A stretch of DNA of 31,989 nt from an uncultured Senegalimassilia sp. (GTDB lineage: Bacteria > Actinomycetota > Coriobacteriia > Coriobacteriales > Eggerthellaceae). Of this stretch, positions 1 to 6,615 are shown piece after piece; position 1 is the first letter of the stretch, and every line of letters starts with the position of its first letter. The notes under the pieces are model-generated. The model saw nothing but the letters and a program-made list of their open reading frames with translations. It made no database searches and was not told the origin of the DNA. Location: the NCBI GenBank assembly GCA_934661765.1, contig CAKUJT010000017.1, forward strand, positions 1-31,989, written 5' to 3'. Position numbers and translations under genes: made by a program.

Positions 1-123
1 GAATGAAAGAACAGCTCATAAGCAGTAAAAAATCCAAATCAAGGCCGTTTTTTTCGTGATCTGGGAATTCATGATTTTCCAGATACCTGACCACTAAGAG
101 CAACCACCGACCTCTAACAATGG
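1..123. other. Unassigned left flank
   Basis: I see no convincing gene, RNA or repeat here. The frame that continues into the integrase remnant to its right has several stops (for example TAA at 115-117), so the remnant does not extend leftwards as coding sequence. The stretch could be host DNA downstream of ssrA or the decayed end of another element that used the same site. Confidence 0.5.
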
Positions 124-236
124 TATGTAGAAAAGGTAGTAGTATTTGCCGAAAAGATCGAAATACACTTAATAATAAATAACCACAATCCAGGTGGTAA
201 AAGCCACCCAGATTGTGGATACGATGGTGGAAGCGA
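124..236 (+). pseudogene. Integrase 3'-end remnant; left copy of the junction repeat
   Basis: These 113 bases align without gaps to the integrase 3' end at 31845-31957, with six mismatches. Read in the integrase frame, five of the six changes are synonymous and one is Pro/Leu, so the copy diverged while it was coding. The open frame continues past the junction to a TGA at 304-306. The copy ends with 12 bases of the ssrA 3' end (225-236). A simple single integration would leave host sequence to the left of the core, not an integrase tail. The remnant therefore points to an earlier related element at this site, now truncated upstream of position 124. Confidence 0.8.
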
Positions 237-261
237 CTTTTTCCGCTTTATATCCACAATC
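211..261. other. attP-like 51-bp dyad at the left junction
   Basis: Perfect 11-bp arms GATTGTGGATA (211-221) and TATCCACAATC (251-261) flank a centre at position 236, with scattered inner pairing. The centre coincides with the last base shared by the left and right junctions. A dyad of about 50 bp centred on the crossover is the expected form of a large-serine-integrase attP. The left arm comes from the integrase remnant and the right arm from the phage left end. Function is inferred from symmetry and position. Confidence 0.6.
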
Positions 262-329
262 GAACTCTTAAATTACAGGCATCGTAAACCCACGGATCCC
301 CGATGATAAGTTTATTGTAGCATACTGAA

Positions 330-644
330 CTATTCATCATGTAAATTTTTTGTTGGCAGTGCACGAACCTTTGCCATTCTGGCGTCCATATCCCCATTCC
401 AGCCATGTGCCTTATACACTTTCCAGAACTCTTCAAGCTCTTTCCGCTGTTCGGGAGTTGCATAATCTTGATCAAGAAGTTTCTCGATCTTATCCGATAG
501 AGCCCCATAGGACAAAACTGCCAATGTCCGTTTTGTGATCGAATTTCGATCAATCAATTTCATGGTAATGGCAACGGCTCCGGAAGTAATACCCCCGGAG
601 CCAATCATAAGGGCTAACACCTGCATCCATGTTATGTCGCTCAT
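330..644 (-). CDS. Small membrane-anchored phage protein of the lysis region
   Basis: This 104-residue protein is the last gene of the late operon, 9 bp downstream of the endolysin. It begins with one hydrophobic segment (about residues 6-30) and continues as a charged helical tail rich in Lys and Glu. That shape, next to a holin and endolysin, suggests an accessory membrane protein of lysis such as a second holin or holin modulator, but I do not recognise a named family. The start is supported by TAGGAGGG upstream of the ATG at 644. The gene lies close to the left attachment junction, with only about 90 bp between its stop and the crossover point. Confidence 0.7.
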   Translation of the reverse strand: MSDITWMQVLALMIGSGGITSGAVAITMKLIDRNSITKRTLAVLSYGALSDKIEKLLDQDYATPEQRKELEEFWKVYKAHGWNGDMDARMAKVRALPTKNLHDE

Positions 645-653
645 GCTGCCCTC

Positions 654-1370
654 CTACGAAATGTAGACTTTGCCGTTTCTACGTGCACAGACCCATCCAG
701 ATGGGATCTGCAACCAGATATCAGATCCGACGACCCGAACAGCCTTGCAAGTTACCCGCGTGCCGGATTTCAGCACGGCAGAACTAGACGATGTACAATG
801 TGCCCTGGCATTCGCCGTCAGTGCGCTGCGCTTTTTCTTTGCGTAGTTCGTCCCCGGGCCAGTGCGAACATTCATATTTTTCCGCAGGGTATACGTGGAT
901 CCTACCCGGTAACCAGACGATCCGCCGGACGAATAACCGCCAGAAGATGGTGCGGAATAATTCGCCAGCCATGTTTCAGGGTTCTGCCATTTCCAACTGG
1001 ACAAGCTACGAACACCGATGTGTAAATGTATCCCGGTGGATGTTCCTGTAGATCCTGCCACCCCTACCTTTGTTCCACGTCCGACCGACTGCCCCTGACG
1101 GACAGAAATGCTGGACAAATGGAAGTATGCAACTGCTACACCATAGCGTGGATACTTGACATATACATAGTTCCCTGCGGAGCTGTCATAGCCCCGCTTG
1201 TACACAGTACCCGATTCCAGCGCATAAACAGAAACTTTACTGCATCCATAATCAACCCCGTAATGGAATCTTTTTGTCTTTTTTGCAGGGTGAATTCTCC
1301 ACCCGTATCCAGAAGTGCGGCGATGTGCTGCACCGCCAAAAATGATCTTCAGTGTGCTTTCAGTACTCAT
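654..1370 (-). CDS. Endolysin: M23 peptidase with SH3-like C-terminus
   Basis: The 238-residue protein has an N-terminal M23 (lysostaphin-type) zinc metallopeptidase domain, about residues 10-135. It carries the zinc motifs HxxxD (H36, D40) and HxH in GIHLHIG (H115, H117), plus H84. A Ser/Gly linker (about 140-155) leads to an SH3b-like wall-binding domain containing NMNVRTGPGTNY. M23 enzymes cut peptide cross-bridges in peptidoglycan, and with the upstream holin this protein should release progeny phage. There is no signal peptide, as expected for a holin-dependent lysin. The ATG overlaps the holin stop region at 1370, which indicates coupled translation. A Ser-rich stretch within the SH3 part looks like an insertion into an otherwise single SH3 fold. 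Confidence 0.92.
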   Translation of the reverse strand: MSTESTLKIIFGGAAHRRTSGYGWRIHPAKKTKRFHYGVDYGCSKVSVYALESGTVYKRGYDSSAGNYVYVKYPRYGVAVAYFHLSSISVRQGQSVGRGTKVGVAGSTGTSTGIHLHIGVRSLSSWKWQNPETWLANYSAPSSGGYSSGGSSGYRVGSTYTLRKNMNVRTGPGTNYAKKKRSALTANARAHCTSSSSAVLKSGTRVTCKAVRVVGSDIWLQIPSGWVCARRNGKVYIS

Positions 1371-1702
1371 TATTCATTGCTCCCTTCAACTGGATCCGCT
1401 TCAAAATCCTCAGCCATAGATCCATCTCCATTTGTTGTAGCCAGACTCTTACCCTCGATGTACTGCGCGAAAATCTGATGCAGACCAGTTGCAGCAGCAC
1501 CGGTGAATGCACCGATAATCACGTTCTGAATCCCCATCCCTTCGATCAGTACAAACAGGATCGCGCCAAGGATTGTCAGCACTAGCGGAATGATCTTGTT
1601 ATCGGTAGGCAGAAATTTTTTCATGATCCATCCGACCACGCAGCAGCCGAGCACCACATACACGTTGATTGGTACCTGCGAAATAATTGTAATTAAATCC
1701 AT
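1370..1702 (-). CDS. Phage holin
   Basis: The 110-residue protein has two or three hydrophobic segments: residues 13-27 (VYVVLGCCVVGWIMKK), about 38-54, and a Gly/Ala-rich stretch near 60-75. An acidic hydrophilic C-terminus follows. This matches small phage holins of the Phage_holin_5 type found before M23 or amidase lysins in Clostridia phages; the exact subfamily is a judgement from pattern. It would form membrane lesions that give the endolysin access to the wall. AGAAAGGATGG precedes the ATG at 1702. A terminator-like hairpin just upstream suggests lysis-gene transcription is partly uncoupled from the tail genes. Confidence 0.85.
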   Translation of the reverse strand: MDLITIISQVPINVYVVLGCCVVGWIMKKFLPTDNKIIPLVLTILGAILFVLIEGMGIQNVIIGAFTGAAATGLHQIFAQYIEGKSLATTNGDGSMAEDFEADPVEGSNE

Positions 1703-1726
1703 AATATTACCATCCTTTCTTTAAAT

Positions 1727-1751
1727 AAAAAGGCAGCCTGTAGTGGCTGCC
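1727..1751 (-). terminator. Intrinsic terminator between tail accessory and lysis genes
   Basis: Read on the minus strand, GGCAGCC, a six-base loop and GGCTGCC form a perfect 7-bp stem followed by TTTTTATTT. It lies between the carbohydrate-binding-like gene and the holin. An intra-operon terminator here would reduce or delay lysis gene expression. Confidence 0.8.
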
Positions 1752-1757
1752 CTAAAA

Positions 1758-2186
1758 TTATTCAGTGTATAATTCCCATCCAGCAGGATATTCTTCAGGT
1801 GACCATGTGTTGCCATCAATCAGCGATTTATACAGCTTTTCATTGTAGCTGACAATATCGCCCTTGCTGTAGGCATCATGTGCCCCTGTCGGCTTGCTCC
1901 ATATCGGATACCCCGCAGGATTCAAGCCAATGGCAGTATACAATGCTGGTGTGGCATCTGGCCTCCAGTCTTCCTGTGAAGTATGTGCCTGCACCACCTT
2001 ATACAGCTGTGGATCGCCTGTGCTGTTTTCGCCATATGAAAACATGTCCCCCACGGCATATGCCCTGCCGACTGCGTATGCTGGAAATACTGTTGCAACT
2101 TCCAGTGCTGCATCATCATCCAATGTCTGGACAAACAATTGCAATGCCCTTCGCAGCTGCTCTGCTGCCAATGCTTTATTGCTCAT
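1758..2186 (-). CDS. Tail accessory protein with ChiC/CBM5-12-like repeats
   Basis: This protein of about 142 residues contains two copies of a short aromatic motif, AVGDMFSYGE...QLYKVVQAHTS and SKGDIVSYNEKLYKSLIDGN. Each is followed by a Trp (DWRPD, TWSPEEYP). The pattern (Y/G-D-x-V-x-Y-x-x-x-L-Y-x-x) is that of the carbohydrate-binding module 5/12 (ChiC-type) found on phage tails and secreted glycanases. It probably binds cell-surface sugar at the tail tip. The start at MSNKAL was chosen because AGGGGGTGA sits at a good distance; a slightly longer start at 2195 is possible. It overlaps the end of the preceding gene by 11 bp. Confidence 0.75.
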   Translation of the reverse strand: MSNKALAAEQLRRALQLFVQTLDDDAALEVATVFPAYAVGRAYAVGDMFSYGENSTGDPQLYKVVQAHTSQEDWRPDATPALYTAIGLNPAGYPIWSKPTGAHDAYSKGDIVSYNEKLYKSLIDGNTWSPEEYPAGWELYTE

Positions 2187-2424
2187 TGGTTTCACCCCCT
2201 ATGCCCAATATAATATTTAACAATTCTTCCACCGTAGGCTCTTGCGCTGTCGGTTCTGGCTTCGGCTCTGGATCGTGGATGAATTCGCCGTCCACGTAAC
2301 GATATTCTGTTACATCCCCGTCAGGGAATGAGTTGACTATATTTTCATATGTCTGTCCGTCTAAGCAGGGGCAGACAGACAAGACTCTGTTGTCCTTGCC
2401 TAAATTTAACGAATATTTTTCCAT
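2176..2424 (-). CDS. Small tail-region protein, function unknown
   Basis: The 82-residue protein has no recognised domain. A Pro-Glu-rich linker (EPKPEPTAQEPTVEE) follows a small N-terminal half with KYSLNLGKDNRVLS and a CPC pair. Similar short acidic proteins are common between tail fibre and carbohydrate-binding genes of Clostridia phages, which is a weak family impression. GAAAGGAG precedes the ATG at 2424, and the start abuts the stop of the upstream paralogue gene. A role in tail-tip or fibre assembly is inferred from position only. Confidence 0.65.
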   Translation of the reverse strand: MEKYSLNLGKDNRVLSVCPCLDGQTYENIVNSFPDGDVTEYRYVDGEFIHDPEPKPEPTAQEPTVEELLNIILGIGGETNEQ

Positions 2425-2855
2425 TAAATCACTCCTTTCACTTCATACATCACAACTGGTATGCATACATCATCATCGTTTGTGTTGACTAGATCGTTGA
2501 AATAGACACCCCCACCGATCGTGTATCGTTTTGGGTTATTTGCGCCGAATGAAGCTGTTCGTATTGCTGTTCCTCGTCTGCCGGAGATTGTTCCGCTTAT
2601 GGACAGTTCCCCATTGGTTTCCGCCCTGAAAATCACAGCATTTTCTGCAATACTTTCAGCATCTGCGCCTGTCTTTAACCTGACTATCATCACAACCCAA
2701 TCACAGTCCGTTGTGTCAATGTCGTGTGGGATTTCTTGCGATAAAAACTTGCTGCTAGGGCTTGCATTCTGCCACACTTTCTTGATCTTTATCTTTTTTC
2801 TGTTCATCAGAATTAAATTCTGCAATGCCTGATTGCTTTCGTTCTGGTTAGGCAT
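2424..2855 (-). CDS. Tail-tip paralogue 3 of a tandem three-gene array
   Basis: The protein is about 143 residues. Its core KKVWQNASPSSKFLSQEI matches the WxNASPxSxF block shared with the next two genes upstream (2894-3319 and 3353-3739). After that block the sequence diverges into a beta-rich C-terminal half with many Thr, Ser and Gly residues. Location between the baseplate gene and the lysis cassette suggests a virion surface or receptor-interaction protein; no named family was recognised. Start MPNQNES was chosen from AAAGGTGG at 8-nt spacing. Unlike its two siblings, this copy has no 3' poly-G tract and ends in KGVI. Confidence 0.75.
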   Translation of the reverse strand: MPNQNESNQALQNLILMNRKKIKIKKVWQNASPSSKFLSQEIPHDIDTTDCDWVVMIVRLKTGADAESIAENAVIFRAETNGELSISGTISGRRGTAIRTASFGANNPKRYTIGGGVYFNDLVNTNDDDVCIPVVMYEVKGVI

Positions 2856-2893
2856 ACCGCACACCACCTTTCGTGATGATGTTGCGGAGCAGG

Positions 2894-3319
2894 CTAACTA
2901 GTTTGCCCCCCCCCAGAAGATTTTATGCCGTAAATTTTTTGCGGTATCTGATAGGTGTTATCTACTTTACCACCCGTAGATGTGTTTATATTTTTATAAT
3001 AATTATCGCCAAAGGTAATTCCAGATGTTTTAAATTCCATCCATCTCGAGTGATAACCTACATTCGAATATTCTGCGCCTGCAAGCTCGCGCGCGTAACC
3101 CCCATTGACAGGAGTAAATATGAACGTCTCCCGCGACTGCGTTTCTGTTGAATACCTTTCCTCAAGAACTATTAATCCGTATTGTGTAGCATCAACATTG
3201 ATCGTTTGTCCTTTAAATGTACTCCCTGGGCTTGCATTCTCCCACAGCAGAACCCGTTCATCTTTCTTTTTCAGCATCTTCAGGATCGCCTGCAAGGCTT
3301 TATCTAATAGGCTAAGCAT
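2894..3319 (-). CDS. Tail-tip paralogue 2, with 3' poly-G tract
   Basis: This protein of about 141 residues starts MLSLLDKALQAILKMLKKKD, an amphipathic helix, followed by the shared block LWENASPGSTF and a variable beta-rich body. It ends SSGGGQTS, where the three glycines are encoded by nine consecutive G residues (2906-2914 on the plus strand as C). The N-terminal helix and block are nearly the same as in the 3353-3739 gene, while the central parts differ. This pattern is typical of host-range proteins: a conserved virion-attachment end and a diverged exposed end. The function is inferred. A GTG nine bases upstream is an alternative start. Confidence 0.75.
   Translation of the reverse strand: MLSLLDKALQAILKMLKKKDERVLLWENASPGSTFKGQTINVDATQYGLIVLEERYSTETQSRETFIFTPVNGGYARELAGAEYSNVGYHSRWMEFKTSGITFGDNYYKNINTSTGGKVDNTYQIPQKIYGIKSSGGGQTS
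2906..2914. repeat. Nine-base homopolymer (poly-G on coding strand)
   Basis: Nine C on the plus strand lie within the last ten codons of the 2894-3319 gene and encode Gly-Gly-Gly. Mononucleotide tracts of this length are prone to slipped-strand mispairing. Confidence 0.95.
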
Positions 3320-3352
3320 ATGTAACACCCCCTTGCAAGCGTCTGAATAAGG

Positions 3353-3739
3353 TTACGAAGTACCCCCCCCCAATTTAGTGACGTATATCGCTAGGGGGAC
3401 GCATTTAGTGTTCGCCACCGTATCACCGTCCGCGTAGCCTTTATGCGTATACGCACTCTCAAACGAGACCTTGTTAGTAAAAATGCTCACTGTACGATGT
3501 TCTATGACCCACCCCGTAGTGTATTCATCGTAAAAAAGATGACCGCCTTTTCCTGGCTTTGCCGATGTCGACCCACCTTCATGCACAATAGTTACAAGAT
3601 CATCTGCTTTGGCATTTATTGTGATACTCTGTTTTACGAATGCACTTGTTGGGCTTGCGTTTTTCCATACAAGCTTTGTCGAGTCTTTCTTTCTTATCAT
3701 TTTGATAAGCGCCCGACAGATTTTATCTAATAAACTCAT
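3353..3739 (-). CDS. Tail-tip paralogue 1, with 3' poly-G tract
   Basis: The 128-residue protein starts MSLLDKICRALIKMIRKKD, then the shared block LVWKNASPTSAF, then a diverged beta-rich domain. It ends KLGGGTS, the glycines again coming from nine consecutive G residues (3363-3371). It is the first of three tandem paralogues after the baseplate gene. AGGAAGGGGG precedes the ATG. The stop TAA lies just after the G tract, so any change in tract length replaces the last residues and extends the protein by about 14 to 20 codons. A tail-tip location is inferred from gene order. Confidence 0.75.
   Translation of the reverse strand: MSLLDKICRALIKMIRKKDSTKLVWKNASPTSAFVKQSITINAKADDLVTIVHEGGSTSAKPGKGGHLFYDEYTTGWVIEHRTVSIFTNKVSFESAYTHKGYADGDTVANTKCVPLAIYVTKLGGGTS
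3363..3371. repeat. Nine-base homopolymer (poly-G on coding strand)
   Basis: Nine C on the plus strand, near the 3' end of the 3353-3739 gene and in the same C-terminal position as the tract in its neighbour. One base more or less would move the reading frame past the TAA stop. Confidence 0.95.
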
Positions 3740-3751
3740 GTTTCCCCCTTC

Positions 3752-4555
3752 CTACGTTATCGGATAGCCTTCATCTGAGAACATTTGCTTTGTCTCGGCG
3801 GACAACGACAAGCCTAAGTTTTCCCTAGCTGCTTCTGCTGTAGTAGCTCCCGTGCCGCCTTTAGCGATAGGCTGTACCTTACTCTCTTCTGCGGTCAATC
3901 TGGTACCCAGTGCTGTGATCTGGTTCTGCAGATTCCCTGCCAGGGTATCGTCCAGGGCAGCTGCTACCGTATCGAGCCATTCGTTCAATGCGGTCTGGTA
4001 CTGATCGAACAGCCCTGTTGTGTCCACGCTAGATGGGATCGCCGCTACGACGAAGCCGCACAGCGCCGAGTTAAGCCGCTGATCGGTGATCGCACTCTGC
4101 GCTATGCTTGTAGCACCTTTTTTTACGTATATGTCCGCCAGTGCGATCTCGTAGAGGTTCGACTCCTGCCGCAGCTCTGGTGCTACTGGATTTGTCGCTG
4201 CCGTCCCTGTTCGGATCAACGCCCTGACCGACCTGACAGACACCGATGTATTGAACTGCAGTACCACGCGGTCGATCCTGTTCAGAGACGCGTTAGCCGC
4301 TTCTACGGTCAGATTGAGAGGTGCGGTGTTAATGTACATCGCGCCTTCGATATGCGCGCCACCGGTTCCCACGGTAACTGTCATATTGTTATTCGCGGAT
4401 ACCGCCAGCCCGCTGCCGACGGAGCTGAACACTCCGTTTGTATAGCGCAGTTTGTTAAAAGAGCGCTCCATTTCTGCTGTGATCGCTCTGTCATAGACTG
4501 GCTCATCGACTGTTCCCGTATTGATCGATTCAAACGGGTAATAGAGTTCTGCCAT
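3752..4555 (-). CDS. Baseplate/tail fibre protein
   Basis: The 267-residue protein opens with ELYYPFESINTGTVDEPVYDRAIT and an extended beta-rich region (about 40-160). A helical segment follows (about 180-230), then VQPIAKGGTGATTAEAARENLGL. The KGGTGATTAEAAR-LG motif is the collar repeat seen in many phage tail fibres and baseplate upper proteins. It would connect the tail tip to the receptor-binding parts encoded downstream by the three paralogues. The ATG follows the preceding stop directly (4555), consistent with translational coupling. Confidence 0.85.
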   Translation of the reverse strand: MAELYYPFESINTGTVDEPVYDRAITAEMERSFNKLRYTNGVFSSVGSGLAVSANNNMTVTVGTGGAHIEGAMYINTAPLNLTVEAANASLNRIDRVVLQFNTSVSVRSVRALIRTGTAATNPVAPELRQESNLYEIALADIYVKKGATSIAQSAITDQRLNSALCGFVVAAIPSSVDTTGLFDQYQTALNEWLDTVAAALDDTLAGNLQNQITALGTRLTAEESKVQPIAKGGTGATTAEAARENLGLSLSAETKQMFSDEGYPIT

Positions 4556-5751
4556 TATCTAACCCTCCATTTCTGCTTGACTGGTGTCCCAAGAACAAGC
4601 TTAATATTTACCATATTATTTTTATGAGTCTCCTGAACCTGCTCTATCCTTGCATGATACATCTGCTCCAGATCATCGATATAAACTGCACAGGTGTCTC
4701 CCAGATCATAATCTTTCATATACTCGTATCTGACCTGAATAACATTAACCTCAATGGTTTCTATTTTGTAATTTTCCAGCATATCCAGACGGGCCTTTTT
4801 TTGCATCAAATTTTTTATTTTCTGCTGATTGGCCGCTGTCGTTACCTTCAAATCACATTCATCCGATGAAATAGAAGTAGTCAATATCTTCTTCGGATAA
4901 CAAGCACCCATCTTTGTCGGCTGATTTCCAGCATAAAAATAAGTACAACCGATATAATATCTGGTTGTACCATCCACCACTTCTGTATATTTGATTGGAA
5001 AATACGATGTAGAAAATGCACTGTAATAATCTGCATCCACCTCCTGGATGATTTCATACAGACACTTTTCCGCCGACTCATCCAGTGTATAACTCATATC
5101 ATCCACATTATTATATGCCTTTCCGAAGAATACACCGGTTTCTCCGCTCGTCAGCTGGCGGCCTTTCTTAAATGCTAAATTCAGTCCAAGAGCTCCGGAT
5201 CCATCGGAATCAGGATACTCTGTAATTTTCGTTAGGATCCCGTATCCGGAATCTGAAATCGTATCATAGATCGCATTTCCCATCAGTGTCCCCTGATCTA
5301 TCGAAATATCAGCACTAGATGGGAACACCGAACCCGAATCAATTACAACTGATTTTAGCGGCTTGTATGATTTACCATCTACCACAACAGCGGCATTCGC
5401 ATTGCCGATATATGTAGTGATCCCAGCCTTAACTGCGGCCGCCGATGATGCATTGATTACTTGCGTCTTTCGATATGATCCAAAATCCAGAAGTTTTTCT
5501 GAAAAGAACCCGCTTATTGTTGCGAAAGCGCCTTCGGTTTCCTTGTCATACTGTAGTTTCTGGAAAACTCCCGTCTCCGGTCTTCCCACATTTTTAACAT
5601 ACTTTATTCCCAAGGCATTCAAACGATTGTATTCTGCCAGAGCCATATACACCATGAAATCACCTGCTTCACTCCAGTTTCTGTCCCAGCTTGCTTCTAT
5701 AAAATCGATATTGCCAATCGGCTTTCCTGTATAATCAATTCCCTGCAGCAT
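4555..5751 (-). CDS. Gp37-like siphophage tail protein (tail-associated hub)
   Basis: The 398-residue protein matches the general pattern of the siphovirus ReqiPepy6 Gp37-like/ORF50 family (recalled as PF14594). The N-terminus has DFIEASWDRNWSEAGDFMVYM and the C-terminus has KDYDLGDTCAVYIDDLEQMYHARI, a typical baseplate-hub fold signature. It sits directly after Dit, where the tail-associated protein Tal is normally encoded, so it probably forms the hub that closes the tail tube. There is no obvious peptidase domain. The start at 5751 overlaps the Dit stop, as usual for this module. Confidence 0.85.
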   Translation of the reverse strand: MLQGIDYTGKPIGNIDFIEASWDRNWSEAGDFMVYMALAEYNRLNALGIKYVKNVGRPETGVFQKLQYDKETEGAFATISGFFSEKLLDFGSYRKTQVINASSAAAVKAGITTYIGNANAAVVVDGKSYKPLKSVVIDSGSVFPSSADISIDQGTLMGNAIYDTISDSGYGILTKITEYPDSDGSGALGLNLAFKKGRQLTSGETGVFFGKAYNNVDDMSYTLDESAEKCLYEIIQEVDADYYSAFSTSYFPIKYTEVVDGTTRYYIGCTYFYAGNQPTKMGACYPKKILTTSISSDECDLKVTTAANQQKIKNLMQKKARLDMLENYKIETIEVNVIQVRYEYMKDYDLGDTCAVYIDDLEQMYHARIEQVQETHKNNMVNIKLVLGTPVKQKWRVR

Positions 5752-6614
5752 TACAACCCTCCATATCTTCCGACATATGAAACATCTGCATTATATGCCG
5801 TATTCCCCGGATCATCAGCCGAAACCTTTACAACGTTATCACCATATTTCAGGATGAGCTTTGGAAGATTTTCGCCAGTGTAAAGTCCTGGGGCTACATC
5901 CGCCCCATTTTTCTTAACAGTCTTTGTTTCACTATCCACCTCTAGGATATCTCCAGAGGACAGGGAAACATTGATATGGACCTCAATATCTCCCACTCCG
6001 ATATTGATGCCTTCCACCAGACCTGTTGCCTCCAGCGTTATTTTGATGTATGTATCTTCTGATCCAAGGTAATTTACCACCTTGGACGAGGAATGGTTGA
6101 TCACTCCAAAATACAGCTTGCCTCCGCCCGGTGCATATGCACGAGTCACATGCCACATCGGATCTACGTCGGTAAATGTCGTTGACTCGCTTTCTTCTCC
6201 CAGGAGATCCGATTCCGGGTGCAAATAAGATACCGAGAGTTTCAAACGTTTCCACACGTTATCATTAGGCAGCTTCATACTCTCCAGCTGGCAATCCTTC
6301 GCGATTCGAGTTACCCCCATATAGGTACAGTACAAATCAAAAGTGTAGTTCGAATTGTGAAAACCAATCGCCCGGGCCCGATCCACATCATTGTGCAGCT
6401 TATTCTCCTCCCGTGCCACGATATCGATTGGTCGCTCTTTTTTTCGTTTTCCGGTTATGATAGATCCATTTCCGTATCCGCGATTACTCCGAAAAATTTC
6501 AATGTCCGGGGAGTCCAGTCCTTCGACAGAAACCAGCCCCCAGTCTTCCCCATGGTATTCAAACACTTGACCATCGCTTCTGACTGCCCGAATCTGTACA
6601 TCCTTACTTCCCAT
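5751..6614 (-). CDS. Distal tail protein (Dit)
   Basis: The protein is about 287 residues and directly follows the tape measure gene. It has the look of the siphophage tail family: an N-terminal half with DWGLVSVEGLDSPDIEIF, RGYGNGSIITGKRKKERPIDI and WKRLKLSVSYLHPESDL, then a beta-rich C-terminal half with GINIGVGDIEVHINVSLSSGD. Dit forms the hexameric ring joining tail tube and baseplate hub. MGSKDV at 6614 was preferred over 6635 because AGGTG is at 8-nt spacing and the gene then starts right after the tape measure stop. Confidence 0.85.
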   Translation of the reverse strand: MGSKDVQIRAVRSDGQVFEYHGEDWGLVSVEGLDSPDIEIFRSNRGYGNGSIITGKRKKERPIDIVAREENKLHNDVDRARAIGFHNSNYTFDLYCTYMGVTRIAKDCQLESMKLPNDNVWKRLKLSVSYLHPESDLLGEESESTTFTDVDPMWHVTRAYAPGGGKLYFGVINHSSSKVVNYLGSEDTYIKITLEATGLVEGINIGVGDIEVHINVSLSSGDILEVDSETKTVKKNGADVAPGLYTGENLPKLILKYGDNVVKVSADDPGNTAYNADVSYVGRYGGL

Positions 6615-6615
6615 A

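Noticed and set aside
248..553. Open frame of 101 codons on the minus strand overlapping the 330-644 gene
   Set aside because: It is an out-of-frame shadow with no ribosome binding site and an unlikely composition; the 330-644 frame has TAGGAGG and a sensible membrane protein.
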